DNA of 18,378 bases from CAWDLX01 sp046728155 (GTDB taxonomy: Bacteria; Actinomycetota; Actinomycetes; Mycobacteriales; Micromonosporaceae). The position numbers and the translations under genes are program-made. Shown here piece by piece: positions 7,163 to 13,344 of the stretch. The first letter of the stretch is position 1; each line of letters opens with the position of its first letter. The notes under the pieces are model-generated. The model had not been told where the DNA came from. It ran no database searches and worked only from the letters and a program-made list of their open reading frames with translations. Location of the stretch: assembly GCA_046728155.1 (NCBI GenBank), contig JBKPDY010000111.1:1-18378 (forward strand). The letters run 5' to 3'.

Positions 7163-7535
7163 TGGTGGAGGTGCCGGGAATCGAACCCGGGTCCTCCGGA
7201 GTCTTGCCAGGGCTTCTCCGAGCGCAGCTCGCTATGTCTCTACTCGGCCCCTCCGATCACGCGAGCGAGTCGGTGTGACGGGCCCAGCCGCGATTGGTCT
7301 CGCCGCGTCAGCCCCGCGACCGGGCTGAGTTGGCCAGCCTACTAGCTGATGCCGGATATCCGGGCCGTAGGCCCTCCCGGTCCGACACCCCGCTACTCGC
7401 CTCAGGCGGCGAGAGCGAGGGTAGCGCGCTTAGCGTTGGCGCTTGTAGTTTTCCGACGACGATTCACGAGACGACGTCGGCTTCCTCGGCTCGCTTCCCC
7501 TGCCTCAACGTCCGCAGTCGAAACCTGTCACCCCC
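7163..7535 (-). ncRNA. ssrA: tmRNA (ssrA); tag peptide ANAKRATLALAA
   Basis: The transcript rescues stalled ribosomes by trans-translation together with SmpB. The 5' end GGGGGTG pairs with CACCTCC before ACCA at the 3' end; pair G3:U70 marks it for alanyl-tRNA synthetase, and CCA is encoded. The 3' end folds as a T-arm (CCCGGGTTCGATTCCCGG). The 5' part carries GGTTTCGACTGCGG, the conserved tmRNA D-loop-like region. On the minus strand AACTACAAGC precedes the resume codon GCC, as in mycobacterial tmRNA, and the reading frame GCC AAC GCT AAG CGC GCT ACC CTC GCT CTC GCC GCC TGA gives the 12-residue tag. At 373 nt the length is normal. The tag ends in ALAA, the usual protease degron. Distance to smpB is about 1.2 kb, with one gene between. 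Confidence 0.96.
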
Positions 7536-7603
7536 AAGTTCGCCGCCACGTCGTGCGGCCTATGACCAGAGTAACGCCCGGGGCAACCGCGTTCATCCCG
7601 CGG

Positions 7604-8722
7604 CTACAGGCACGGCGCGGTGTCCAGTGCGACGCCCTTCACCGGATCTCCGCCGAGGAGGCCGGCCATGGAGACCGAGATGGTGAAGCCGAACGTGTAC
7701 GAACCACCGCGAGCGATCGAGGCTGAGCCATTCGGATAGAAGCAGTGGATCGCGCCGAACGCCACGTGGGTCACACCCGACCCATCCACGGTCACGGCCA
7801 GGTCTACGGCACCGAGTGCTACCCCCACCGCCCGCCATTCCCCGGGGGCATTCCCATTGTTGGTGATCGTCACCGTGACCTCGTAGGCGAGGACTCGCTC
7901 GACCGAGCTACTCGTGACCACGAGGTAGGCGCTCGCCGCTGACGAGCCTGGCCCGCCACCACCCGTCCCGCTCACCGTCGGTAATGGGCTCTGCGACCCG
8001 GGCGAGTTCGGGGTCGAAAGGCCTCCTCCTACGGGGAAAAATGCGCCTGACGTCTGGCTGGTGGACGGACCGCCCGGAGCGCCGCCGATGCCACCGCGAC
8101 CGTCCAGACCCTGCCCGCCATCGCCCCCGGCTGGGACCGGCGGCCAGAGGAGCCAGAGCGCGGCCGCTGCCAACACCACGAGCGCGATGAGACCGATCAA
8201 CACGGCCTGGCGGCGCCGACCGGTCTCGTCTGGTTGATCGAGCGCGAGCTGACCGGCTGCGGCAGGGGCGGCAAATGGGATCTCTCCCCGGAGCGGCCGG
8301 GGCAGGAGATCGTCGGGCGGCACCGCGGCCTCGCGCTGGACCAGACTGCGGAGGCTGACATCGAATAGTCGGCTCAAGGTCTGTTCCCGCACGATTTCGT
8401 CCGAGCCCGCCTGGCCCCACTCCACGACGCGCAGCCTGGACCCGTCCGTTGTCGGTAGCAATGTCCACGTCATCGTGGTCTGACCGGTCGGACTCTGCCA
8501 GCCCATCACGAGCCGATGCGGCGCACTCACCGTCAGCGCCACCGCGCTGATCGGTCCGTCGATCCCGGGCAGATCGGTGGGCCAGATCATGAAGCGCCGC
8601 CCGGGCTCGGCGACGAAGTCAGTCTCGGCGAACCAGGCGCTGAGGTAGGCCGGCTCGGTCAGGAACGGCCAGACGCGCTCCGGCAGCGCCACAAGGTCGA
8701 ACTCAAGCCGGATACCGCCCAT
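7604..8722 (-). CDS. Membrane-anchored fusion: cytoplasmic SRPBCC (AHSA1-like) domain, one TM helix, extracytoplasmic CBM2-like domain
   Basis: The product is 372 aa. Residues 1-about 135 follow the SRPBCC/AHSA1 hydrophobic-ligand fold pattern: IRLEFDLVALPERVWPFLTEPAYLSAWF, then a beta sheet and a C-terminal helix (EQTLSRLFDVSLRSLVQREA). One strong membrane helix spans about 174-193 (VLIGLIALVVLAAAALWLLW) after RRRQ, implying an N-in orientation. A Gly/Pro/Ser linker (about 194-262) leads to a C-terminal beta domain (263-372) with YEVTVTITNNGNAPGEWRAVGVAL, resembling a CBM2 carbohydrate-binding module, and two cysteines (C327, C371) that could form a disulfide. The ATG at 8722 follows AGGAG and lies 8 bp after the smpB stop, so co-transcription with smpB is likely. 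The role is unknown; ligand binding on both sides of the membrane is inference. Domain calls are by pattern and need profile confirmation. Confidence 0.8.
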   Translation of the reverse strand: MGGIRLEFDLVALPERVWPFLTEPAYLSAWFAETDFVAEPGRRFMIWPTDLPGIDGPISAVALTVSAPHRLVMGWQSPTGQTTMTWTLLPTTDGSRLRVVEWGQAGSDEIVREQTLSRLFDVSLRSLVQREAAVPPDDLLPRPLRGEIPFAAPAAAGQLALDQPDETGRRRQAVLIGLIALVVLAAAALWLLWPPVPAGGDGGQGLDGRGGIGGAPGGPSTSQTSGAFFPVGGGLSTPNSPGSQSPLPTVSGTGGGGPGSSAASAYLVVTSSSVERVLAYEVTVTITNNGNAPGEWRAVGVALGAVDLAVTVDGSGVTHVAFGAIHCFYPNGSASIARGGSYTFGFTISVSMAGLLGGDPVKGVALDTAPCL

Positions 8723-8730
8723 TCCGGCTC

Positions 8731-9207
8731 CTATCCCCTGCCCTTGTTGCGCCTACCCAAGGCCCGGCTGATCTCCCGATCGGCGTCGCGCTTGGCGAGA
8801 TCCTGCCGTTTGTCGTACGCCTTCTTACCCCGGGCCAGTCCGAGCTCAACCTTCGCCCATCCGTCTGAGAAGTACAGGGACAGCGGCACCAGCGTCAGCC
8901 CGCTCTCCCGCGTCTTGCCGATCAGCCGGTTGATCTCCCCCCGATTGAGCAGTAGCTTCCGGACGCGCCGCGGCTCGTGGTTGGTCCACGTCCCCATGGC
9001 GTACTCCGGCACGTGCATGCCGTGAAGATAGAGTTCGCCGTCCTTCTCCTGGGCGAACGCGTCCACAAGGGATGCCCGGCCGGCCCGCAGCGACTTGACC
9101 TCGGTACCCACGAGGGAGATCCCAGCCTCCACCGTGTCGAGGATCGCGTAGTCGTGGCGCGCCTTGCGGTTCGACGCAACCACTTTGCGCCCCTTTTCCC
9201 GCGGCAC
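8731..9207 (-). CDS. smpB: SsrA-binding protein SmpB
   Basis: The product is 158 aa. SmpB binds the tRNA-like part of tmRNA and delivers it to stalled ribosomes. The sequence is a textbook match along its length: KVVASNRKARHDYAILDTVEAGISLVGTEVKSLRAGRASLVDAFAQ, LHGMHVPEYAMGTWTNHEPRRVRKLLLN, LTLVPLSLYFSDGWAKVELGLARGKKAYDKR and a basic tail (DADREISRALGRRNKGRG). I chose the GTG at 9207 (PREKGRKVV start) because GAGGGAG lies 8 bp upstream; the in-frame GTG at 9216 would lie almost on top of that ribosome site. It is the first gene of a probable operon with the SRPBCC-CBM2 fusion, and the tmRNA gene follows further downstream on the same strand. Confidence 0.96.
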   Translation of the reverse strand: MPREKGRKVVASNRKARHDYAILDTVEAGISLVGTEVKSLRAGRASLVDAFAQEKDGELYLHGMHVPEYAMGTWTNHEPRRVRKLLLNRGEINRLIGKTRESGLTLVPLSLYFSDGWAKVELGLARGKKAYDKRQDLAKRDADREISRALGRRNKGRG

Positions 9208-9249
9208 CGCACTCACTCCCTCATGCCGGCTGACCGAAGCCGGGCGGAA

Positions 9250-9279
9250 ATGCTACCCGACCCGAAGACGGCGCGTCGA
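9250..9279 (-). promoter_or_regulatory. Probable smpB promoter
   Basis: On the minus strand TAGCAT (9255-9250) is preceded after 18 bp by TCGACG (9279-9274), four of six matches to TTGACA. The expected transcript start lies about 35 nt before the smpB GTG, leaving room for the GAGGGAG ribosome site. Confidence 0.42.
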
Positions 9280-9383
9280 TCGTGAGCACGACCTGCACTG
9301 CCACCGAGTTCGCGCACCAGGCGGGCGACACCGACATGCTGGGACTCCAGTCGGGCGGCCCGCCCGCCGAGGCCGGCCGGGCG

Positions 9384-10262
9384 TCAGACCCTGATGTAGA
9401 AGCGCAGCGCGATCCAGCCCGTTACCGAACTGACCGCCGCACCGGCCGCGGCCAGCAGGGGCAGCATCCAGTTCACGTTCGACCACGGGACCGGCGTCAG
9501 CACCGAGGCCAGCGGGGCCAGTGTCCCGTCGAATATATATATCTTCGCGACCACGAGCGTGCCATACGCCAGGACTGCTCCAATCAGGCCGGCCGCGACC
9601 GCTTCGAGGACGAACGGAGCCTGGATGAACCAGTTGGAGGCGCCGACCAGCTTCATCACCGCCACCTCGCGGCGCTTGCTGTACGCGGCGACCTGGATCG
9701 TATTGATCACGAGCATCAACGCCGCGACTCCCTGCACCACAGCGATGATCAAGGCTAGCGTCTGCAACGAACCGAGCACCCGGAACACCTTCTCGACCAG
9801 TTCCTTCTGGTCGATGATCGTGTCGACGCCGTCCATGGTCAGGTACTTGGCCTTGAACTCCTCGAAGGTGTTCGGGTCCTTCAACTTCACCCGGTACGAC
9901 TCGGGCAGCGACTCCGGACGGGTCTGGTTCACGAGGTCGGGCGCGTTGACGTAGATCTCTTTGAACCGCTCGTACGCCTGCTGCCTGGTCTCGAATGTGA
10001 ACGACTGCACCAGCGAGTCGGAGCCGAGCGCGGTGGACAGGGCGGTCTTCTGGTCATCCGTCGTGCCGGTGGTCTTGAGGAAGACGGTCACCTCGACCTG
10101 CTGGTAGTACACATCCTTCATGTGGTTGACCTGCAGGTAGAGCAGGACGCTCGCGCCGAGCAACGTCAGCGAGACGGTCATCGTGATGATCATGGCGATC
10201 GTCATCGTGACGTTTCGCCACAGCCCGACCATCACCTCCGACAGCACGTACTTCAGACGCAT
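9384..10262 (-). CDS. ftsX: Cell division protein FtsX
   Basis: This 292-aa permease-like partner of FtsE transmits the ATPase cycle across the membrane to activate cell-wall hydrolases at the septum. The N-terminus MRLKYVLSEVMVGLWRNVTMTIAMIITMTVSLTLLGASVLL is typical of actinobacterial FtsX. TM1 is about 22-44; a roughly 120-residue extracytoplasmic domain follows (VEVTVFLKTTGTTDDQ to about 165); TM2-TM4 are about 167-190, 217-240 and 265-288. The cytoplasmic loop carries SKRREVAVMKLVGASNWFI, the FtsX/MacB signature. GGAAGGA lies 10 nt before the ATG. It is downstream of ftsE with a 79-bp gap. No M23-type hydrolase gene follows; smpB is next after about 175 bp. Confidence 0.95.
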   Translation of the reverse strand: MRLKYVLSEVMVGLWRNVTMTIAMIITMTVSLTLLGASVLLYLQVNHMKDVYYQQVEVTVFLKTTGTTDDQKTALSTALGSDSLVQSFTFETRQQAYERFKEIYVNAPDLVNQTRPESLPESYRVKLKDPNTFEEFKAKYLTMDGVDTIIDQKELVEKVFRVLGSLQTLALIIAVVQGVAALMLVINTIQVAAYSKRREVAVMKLVGASNWFIQAPFVLEAVAAGLIGAVLAYGTLVVAKIYIFDGTLAPLASVLTPVPWSNVNWMLPLLAAAGAAVSSVTGWIALRFYIRV

Positions 10263-10312
10263 CGGGTTGGGTTCCTTCCGGAGGGAGTCTCGATGCTACC
10301 GACGGATGGGCG

Positions 10313-10332
10313 GGACCCGTCGGAGTGGGTCC
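10313..10332. repeat. Small stem-loop in the ftsE-ftsX gap
   Basis: GGACCC (10313-10318) and GGGTCC (10327-10332) pair around an 8-nt loop, between the ftsE stop and the ftsX ribosome site. It might tune the ratio of FtsE to FtsX; there is no T-tract. Confidence 0.3.
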
Positions 10333-10341
10333 GTCGTCGCA

Positions 10342-11022
10342 TCAGCCGTACACGCCCCGCGGCTGGTCGCGGACGATCTTGCCGGCCTCGATCTCGACCA
10401 CGCGCCGGCGCATCTGGTTCACGATGTTCGAGTCGTGGGTGACCATGACGACCGTCGTGCCGGTCCGGTTGATCCGGTCCAGCAAGCGCATGATCTCGAT
10501 GGACGTGTCAGGGTCGAGGTTTCCGGTGGGCTCGTCCGCGAGCAGGATCAACGGGCGGTTGACGAACGCGCGGGCCACGGCGACGCGCTGCTGCTCACCA
10601 CCGGAGAGTTCCTGCGGGTAGCGGTGCTCCTTGCCGCCGAGGCCGACGAGTTCGAGCACCTCGGGGACGACCCGCCGGGCGACCGCCTGGGTCTTACCGA
10701 TCACCTCGAGCGCGAACGCGACGTTCTCATACGCTGTGCGGTTGGGCAAGAGACGGAAGTCCTGGAAGACACATCCGATCGACCGACGGAAGTTCGGGAT
10801 CCGCCACGAGTGCATGTTCCCGACTTCGCGCCCGTTGACGATGACTTTGCCCCGCGTGGGCTGGATCTCGCGCAGTAGCAGCTTGACGATCGTCGACTTT
10901 CCGGAGCCCGACGGTCCGATGAAGAAGACGAACTCGCCCTTGTCGATGGAGACGGACACGTCGTTAAGGGACGGCCGCTGGGCCTTGGGATACGTCTTCG
11001 TCGCGTGCTCGAGCGCAATCAC
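10342..11022 (-). CDS. ftsE: Cell division ATP-binding protein FtsE
   Basis: This 226-aa ABC ATPase works with FtsX at the septum. Visible: Walker A GPSGSGKST (36-44), Q-loop in VFQDFRLLPNRTAYENV (about 86-101, a sequence typical of FtsE), ABC signature LSGGEQQR (139-146), Walker B LILLADEP (158-165), D-loop NLDP and switch H196 in VTHD. Length and the short C-terminus match FtsE rather than lipoprotein-release LolD proteins, and the adjacent ftsX confirms it. The start is GTG 11022 with no ribosome site; a TAGACT box ends 8 bp upstream, so initiation near the transcript 5' end is likely. Confidence 0.96.
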   Translation of the reverse strand: MIALEHATKTYPKAQRPSLNDVSVSIDKGEFVFFIGPSGSGKSTIVKLLLREIQPTRGKVIVNGREVGNMHSWRIPNFRRSIGCVFQDFRLLPNRTAYENVAFALEVIGKTQAVARRVVPEVLELVGLGGKEHRYPQELSGGEQQRVAVARAFVNRPLILLADEPTGNLDPDTSIEIMRLLDRINRTGTTVVMVTHDSNIVNQMRRRVVEIEAGKIVRDQPRGVYG

Positions 11023-11030
11023 GGCACGGA

Positions 11031-11058
11031 AGTCTACGCGGTGTTACCGAGAGGCCAA
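11031..11058 (-). promoter_or_regulatory. Probable ftsE promoter, near-leaderless
   Basis: On the minus strand TTGGCC (11058-11053), a 16-bp spacer and TAGACT (11036-11031) precede the ftsE GTG by 8 bp. Transcription would start within a few bases of the initiation codon, consistent with the absence of a ribosome site. Confidence 0.5.
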
Positions 11059-11077
11059 ATCATCGACCGCATCCTGA

Positions 11078-11097
11078 CGCGTTTCGCCCGAAACGCG
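11078..11097. repeat. 20-bp palindrome CGCGTTTCGCCCGAAACGCG upstream of the ftsE promoter
   Basis: Nine base pairs (CGCGTTTCG/CGAAACGCG) match perfectly around two central bases. It starts 20 bp upstream of the ftsE -35 element, in the gap between prfB and ftsE. It could terminate prfB transcription (no T-tract visible) or be an operator for ftsEX. The A/T triplets in each arm and near-absent loop are more operator-like. Confidence 0.55.
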
Positions 11098-11191
11098 GGG
11101 TGTCAAGACGAGCGTCCCAACAACGGTCGGTGGCCGGCAGCCTACATTGTGTGTGCTAGGCGGCCGATCCACCGCGTTCCCGCTGCTATCT

Positions 11192-11317
11192 GCTAAGAAC
11201 CGTTCGCAAGCTGCGGAGCTCGCTACCGCTCGCCTCCTCGCCGCTCACCCATCCGCTAAGAACCGTTCGCAAGCTGCGGAGCTCGCTACCGCTCGCCTCC
11301 TCGCCGCTCACCCATCC
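11192..11317. repeat. Perfect tandem duplication, two 63-bp units, overlapping the prfB 3' end
   Basis: Units 11192-11254 and 11255-11317 are identical, starting GCTAAGAACCGTTCGCAAGC and ending CTCACCCATCC. The unit is a multiple of three. The prfB stop (11286-11288) and last ten codons lie inside the second unit; the first unit lies beyond the gene. Within the unit, related GAGCGG/GAGGCGAGCGGTAGCGAGC words recur, suggesting a low-complexity repetitive element. Confidence 0.93.
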
Positions 11318-12404
11318 GCCAACGGATGCCGGCCTCGATGAACCGGTCGATCTCGCCGTCGAACACCGCCGCGGGGTTGCCGGTCTCGTAATCGGTCCGC
11401 AGATCCTTGACCATCTGATACGGGTGCAGCACGTACGAGCGCATCTGGTCGCCCCACGAGCCGGCCACGTCGCCACGCAGCGCGTCCATCTTCGCCGCCT
11501 CTTCGGCCCGCCGGCGGTCCAGCAGTTTAGACTTCAGGACCGCGAGCGCGGTCGCTTTGTTCTGCAGCTGCGATCGTTCGTTCTGGCAGCTCACCACGAT
11601 CCCGGTGGGCAGGTGGGTGAGGCGTACGGCCGAGTCGGTGGTGTTGACCCCCTGGCCGCCGGGCCCGGACGAGCGGTAGACGTCCACCCGCAGATCGTCA
11701 TCGGGGATCTCGATGTCGTCGGTCTGCTCTACCACTGGGACCACCTCGACGGCGGCGAAAGAGGTCTGCCGGCGGCCCTGGTTGTCGAACGGACTAATCC
11801 TGACCAGCCGGTGAGTCCCCGCCTCGACCGACAGCGTCCCGTACGCATACGGGGCGTGCACCGCGAAGGTGGCCGACTTCAGCCCCGCCTCCTCCGCGTA
11901 CGACGTGTCATAGACCTCGGTCGGGTAGCCGTGCCGCTCGGCCCAGCGCAGATACATCCGCATGAGCATCTCGGCGAAGTCCGCGGCGTCGACGCCACCG
12001 GCACCCGAGCGGATCGTGACCAGTGCCTCGCGCGAGTCGTACTCACCGGAGAGCAGGGTCCGTACCTCGAGCTCGTCGATCGCGGTGCCCAGGGCGGCCG
12101 CCTCGGACTCCACCTCGGCGAGGGCGGACGCGTCGGACTCTCCTTCGGCCAGGTCAAGGAGGACCGCGGCGTCATCGAGGCGCGATCGCAACCGCTCCAC
12201 CTTGTTGATCTCGCCTTGAACGTTGGACAGCCGAGAGGTGATCTTCTGGGCAGCCGCCGGGTCGTCCCAGAGGTTCGGTGCCGACGCCTGCGCCTCGAGG
12301 TCAGCCCTGTCCCGGCGCATGCGATCGAGATCGAGCACGGTCTCGATGTTGTGCAGGGTGGCGTCCAGCTCTTTGAGCTGCTCAGCGAGATCGGCGGCGG
12401 TCAC
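11286..12404 (-). CDS. prfB: Peptide chain release factor 2
   Basis: The 372-aa RF2 terminates translation at UGA and UAA. The codon-recognition tripeptide SPF is at 204-206 (HRLVRISPFDNQGRRQTSF), and the catalytic GGQ at 249-251 (RSSGPGGQGVNTTDSAVRLTHLPTGIVVSCQNERSQLQNK). The helical N-terminal domain and the C-terminal WGDQMRSYVLHPYQMVKDLRT block are intact. The gene is read in one frame, without the programmed +1 shift of many bacteria. I start at GTG 12404 (MTAADLAEQLKELDATL), matching the usual actinobacterial N-terminus; the TTG at 12413 is an alternative, but a TACGCT box covering 12418-12413 would then overlap the gene. Oddity: the last ten residues (RMGERRGGER) and the TAG stop come from the second copy of the 63-bp repeat. 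Confidence 0.95.
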   Translation of the reverse strand: MTAADLAEQLKELDATLHNIETVLDLDRMRRDRADLEAQASAPNLWDDPAAAQKITSRLSNVQGEINKVERLRSRLDDAAVLLDLAEGESDASALAEVESEAAALGTAIDELEVRTLLSGEYDSREALVTIRSGAGGVDAADFAEMLMRMYLRWAERHGYPTEVYDTSYAEEAGLKSATFAVHAPYAYGTLSVEAGTHRLVRISPFDNQGRRQTSFAAVEVVPVVEQTDDIEIPDDDLRVDVYRSSGPGGQGVNTTDSAVRLTHLPTGIVVSCQNERSQLQNKATALAVLKSKLLDRRRAEEAAKMDALRGDVAGSWGDQMRSYVLHPYQMVKDLRTDYETGNPAAVFDGEIDRFIEAGIRWRMGERRGGER

Positions 12405-12528
12405 AACAAGCAAGCGTAGCCGACGCGGTGACCCCTGATCGGGGACGACGCAGGGCGGTCAGCAGGAGCGCGCCACCGGAGAAGGGGCTACCGCAGCGGA
12501 CAGCCGTCTTCCGAACACACGTTCGAGG

Positions 12529-13041
12529 CTATTTGACCGGAGCCGCCTTCAGCCAGGCGAGAGCGGCCCTGTGGTAACTGACGGCGAACTCCAGCGCCGC
12601 TGCGCCGTAGTTGTCCCCGTCGGCCTTGGCCTGCCGGGCCTGTTCCCGGACATCGTTCAGAGCCTTGTTGTGGGCTTCCGTCGCCTGGTCGTAGAGCTCC
12701 TTGAGCGCGGTGGACCCGTGGTGTGCCCCGAAGGCGACCCGCAGGGCGACGGGGTTGCGAAGCGACTCCGTGCCTGCGGGCTCCGAGAGCCACCGGGCGA
12801 AAGCACGCTTGCCGGCCGGCGTGATCGAGTAAGGCTGACTCGCCCTGGGCCCGGGCTTGCCGAGCTTCACGAAGCCCATCTCCGCCAGTGCGGGCAGCTC
12901 CCGGTATACCTGACTGCGCGTCATCGACCAGTACGGCCCGAGCCGCTTCTCCGCGGCGGCCATCAGCTGACCGCCGGTCATGGGGGTGTCGTGAAGCAGC
13001 CCGAGCAAGGCTGCGGCGGTCGCGTTTACTCCTTCTGCCAT
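12529..13041 (-). CDS. PadR-family transcriptional regulator
   Basis: The product is 170 aa. The N-terminal winged helix (about 7-85) has the PadR pattern: ALLGLLHDTPMTGGQLMAAAEKRLGPYWSMTRSQVYRELPALAEMGFVKLG, followed by the wing ASQPYSITPAGKRAFARWL. The C-terminal half (about 90-165: VALRVAFGAHHGSTALKELYDQATEAHNKALNDVREQARQ) is helical and would form the dimerising coiled coil of the PadR-s1/VirR-like type. The start is ATG 13041; no strong ribosome site is visible. It is divergent from the ROK sugar operon, with 303 bp between. PadR proteins usually repress a neighbouring transporter or enzyme gene and their own gene; no obvious target other than itself or the ROK operon is visible. Inverted repeats just upstream are candidate sites. 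Confidence 0.9.
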   Translation of the reverse strand: MAEGVNATAAALLGLLHDTPMTGGQLMAAAEKRLGPYWSMTRSQVYRELPALAEMGFVKLGKPGPRASQPYSITPAGKRAFARWLSEPAGTESLRNPVALRVAFGAHHGSTALKELYDQATEAHNKALNDVREQARQAKADGDNYGAAALEFAVSYHRAALAWLKAAPVK

Positions 13042-13077
13042 GCGTTCACGCTGCCACCTTACTGAGCCGCTGTCCAG

Positions 13078-13109
13078 GATTTCAGGAAATCTATTCCACA
13101 GTGCACTGT
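13078..13109. promoter_or_regulatory. Two inverted repeats upstream of padR (candidate operators)
   Basis: GATTTC-AG-GAAATC (13078-13091) is a 6+6 inverted repeat, and ACAGTGCACTGT (13098-13109) is a perfect 12-bp palindrome. Both are 37-68 bp upstream of the padR ATG, where its promoter should lie (a TAAGGT box, minus strand, is nearby at about 13061-13056). They are plausible PadR or ROK binding sites; neither has the canonical ATGT-N8-ACAT PadR form. Confidence 0.45.
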
Positions 13110-13132
13110 CCGGTCAGGACCGTCCCAGTGCG

Positions 13133-13165
13133 ACCGTCCCTTGTGATCACTCGCAAGGGGACGGT
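13133..13165. repeat. Strong stem-loop in the padR-ROK divergent region
   Basis: ACCGTCCC-TTG (13133-13143) pairs with CAAGGGGACGGT (13154-13165), an 11-bp stem with one bulged base and a 10-nt loop. A further direct copy of GACCGTCCC lies just upstream (about 13118-13126). Since both flanking genes point outwards, a terminator is not required here; an operator array or a small-RNA terminator are alternatives. Confidence 0.5.
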
Positions 13166-13260
13166 TGCTTGAACAAGTGTCCGCTGTGGACACCAGGGCT
13201 CGCCGGGCGGGCACGACCCGGGCCTTGGCGAGAGGCTCGGATACGCTCGCCTGGCGGGTC

Positions 13261-13290
13261 TTGACACGGGTCGAACAGCCGACCTACGGT
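13261..13290 (+). promoter_or_regulatory. Sigma-70-type promoter of the ROK-GH4-kinase operon
   Basis: TTGACA (13261-13266), an exact -35 consensus, an 18-bp spacer, then TACGGT (13285-13290). The predicted start is at about 13297, some 48 nt before the ROK ATG. Confidence 0.72.
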
Positions 13291-13298
13291 GCCTCGCA

Positions 13299-13326
13299 AT
13301 AGTTAGTTAACCTGTCTTACTGAAAC
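13299..13326. promoter_or_regulatory. AT-rich imperfect inverted repeat immediately downstream of the operon start (candidate ROK operator)
   Basis: ATAGTTAGTTAACC and TCTTACTGAAAC form two loosely related half-sites: TTAGTTAAC on the plus strand and TTCAGTAAGAC on the minus strand. This AT-rich island in GC-rich DNA lies at about +2 to +30 relative to the predicted start and before the ribosome site GGAGGGGAGG. Sites of this TTA-GTAA type and position are usual for ROK/NagC-like repressors, so autorepression is inferred. Confidence 0.5.
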
Positions 13327-13344
13327 ACACGGAGGGGAGGCGCG

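Noticed and set aside
7163..7200. Stand-alone tRNA gene suggested by the T-arm GGTTCGATTCC and CCA end
   Set aside because: The matching 5' acceptor strand is about 370 nt away and the tag frame lies between, so this is the tRNA-like end of tmRNA.
7148..7686. Short plus-strand frames inside the tmRNA region
   Set aside because: They lie antisense to the tmRNA, whose ends, tag and T-arm are all recognisable.
11192..11317. CRISPR-like repeat array
   Set aside because: Only two directly abutting units with no spacers, and one unit overlaps a coding end; it is a tandem duplication.
11286..12404. Programmed +1 frameshift in prfB
   Set aside because: The gene is open in one frame from the start through the GGQ domain, with no internal TGA.
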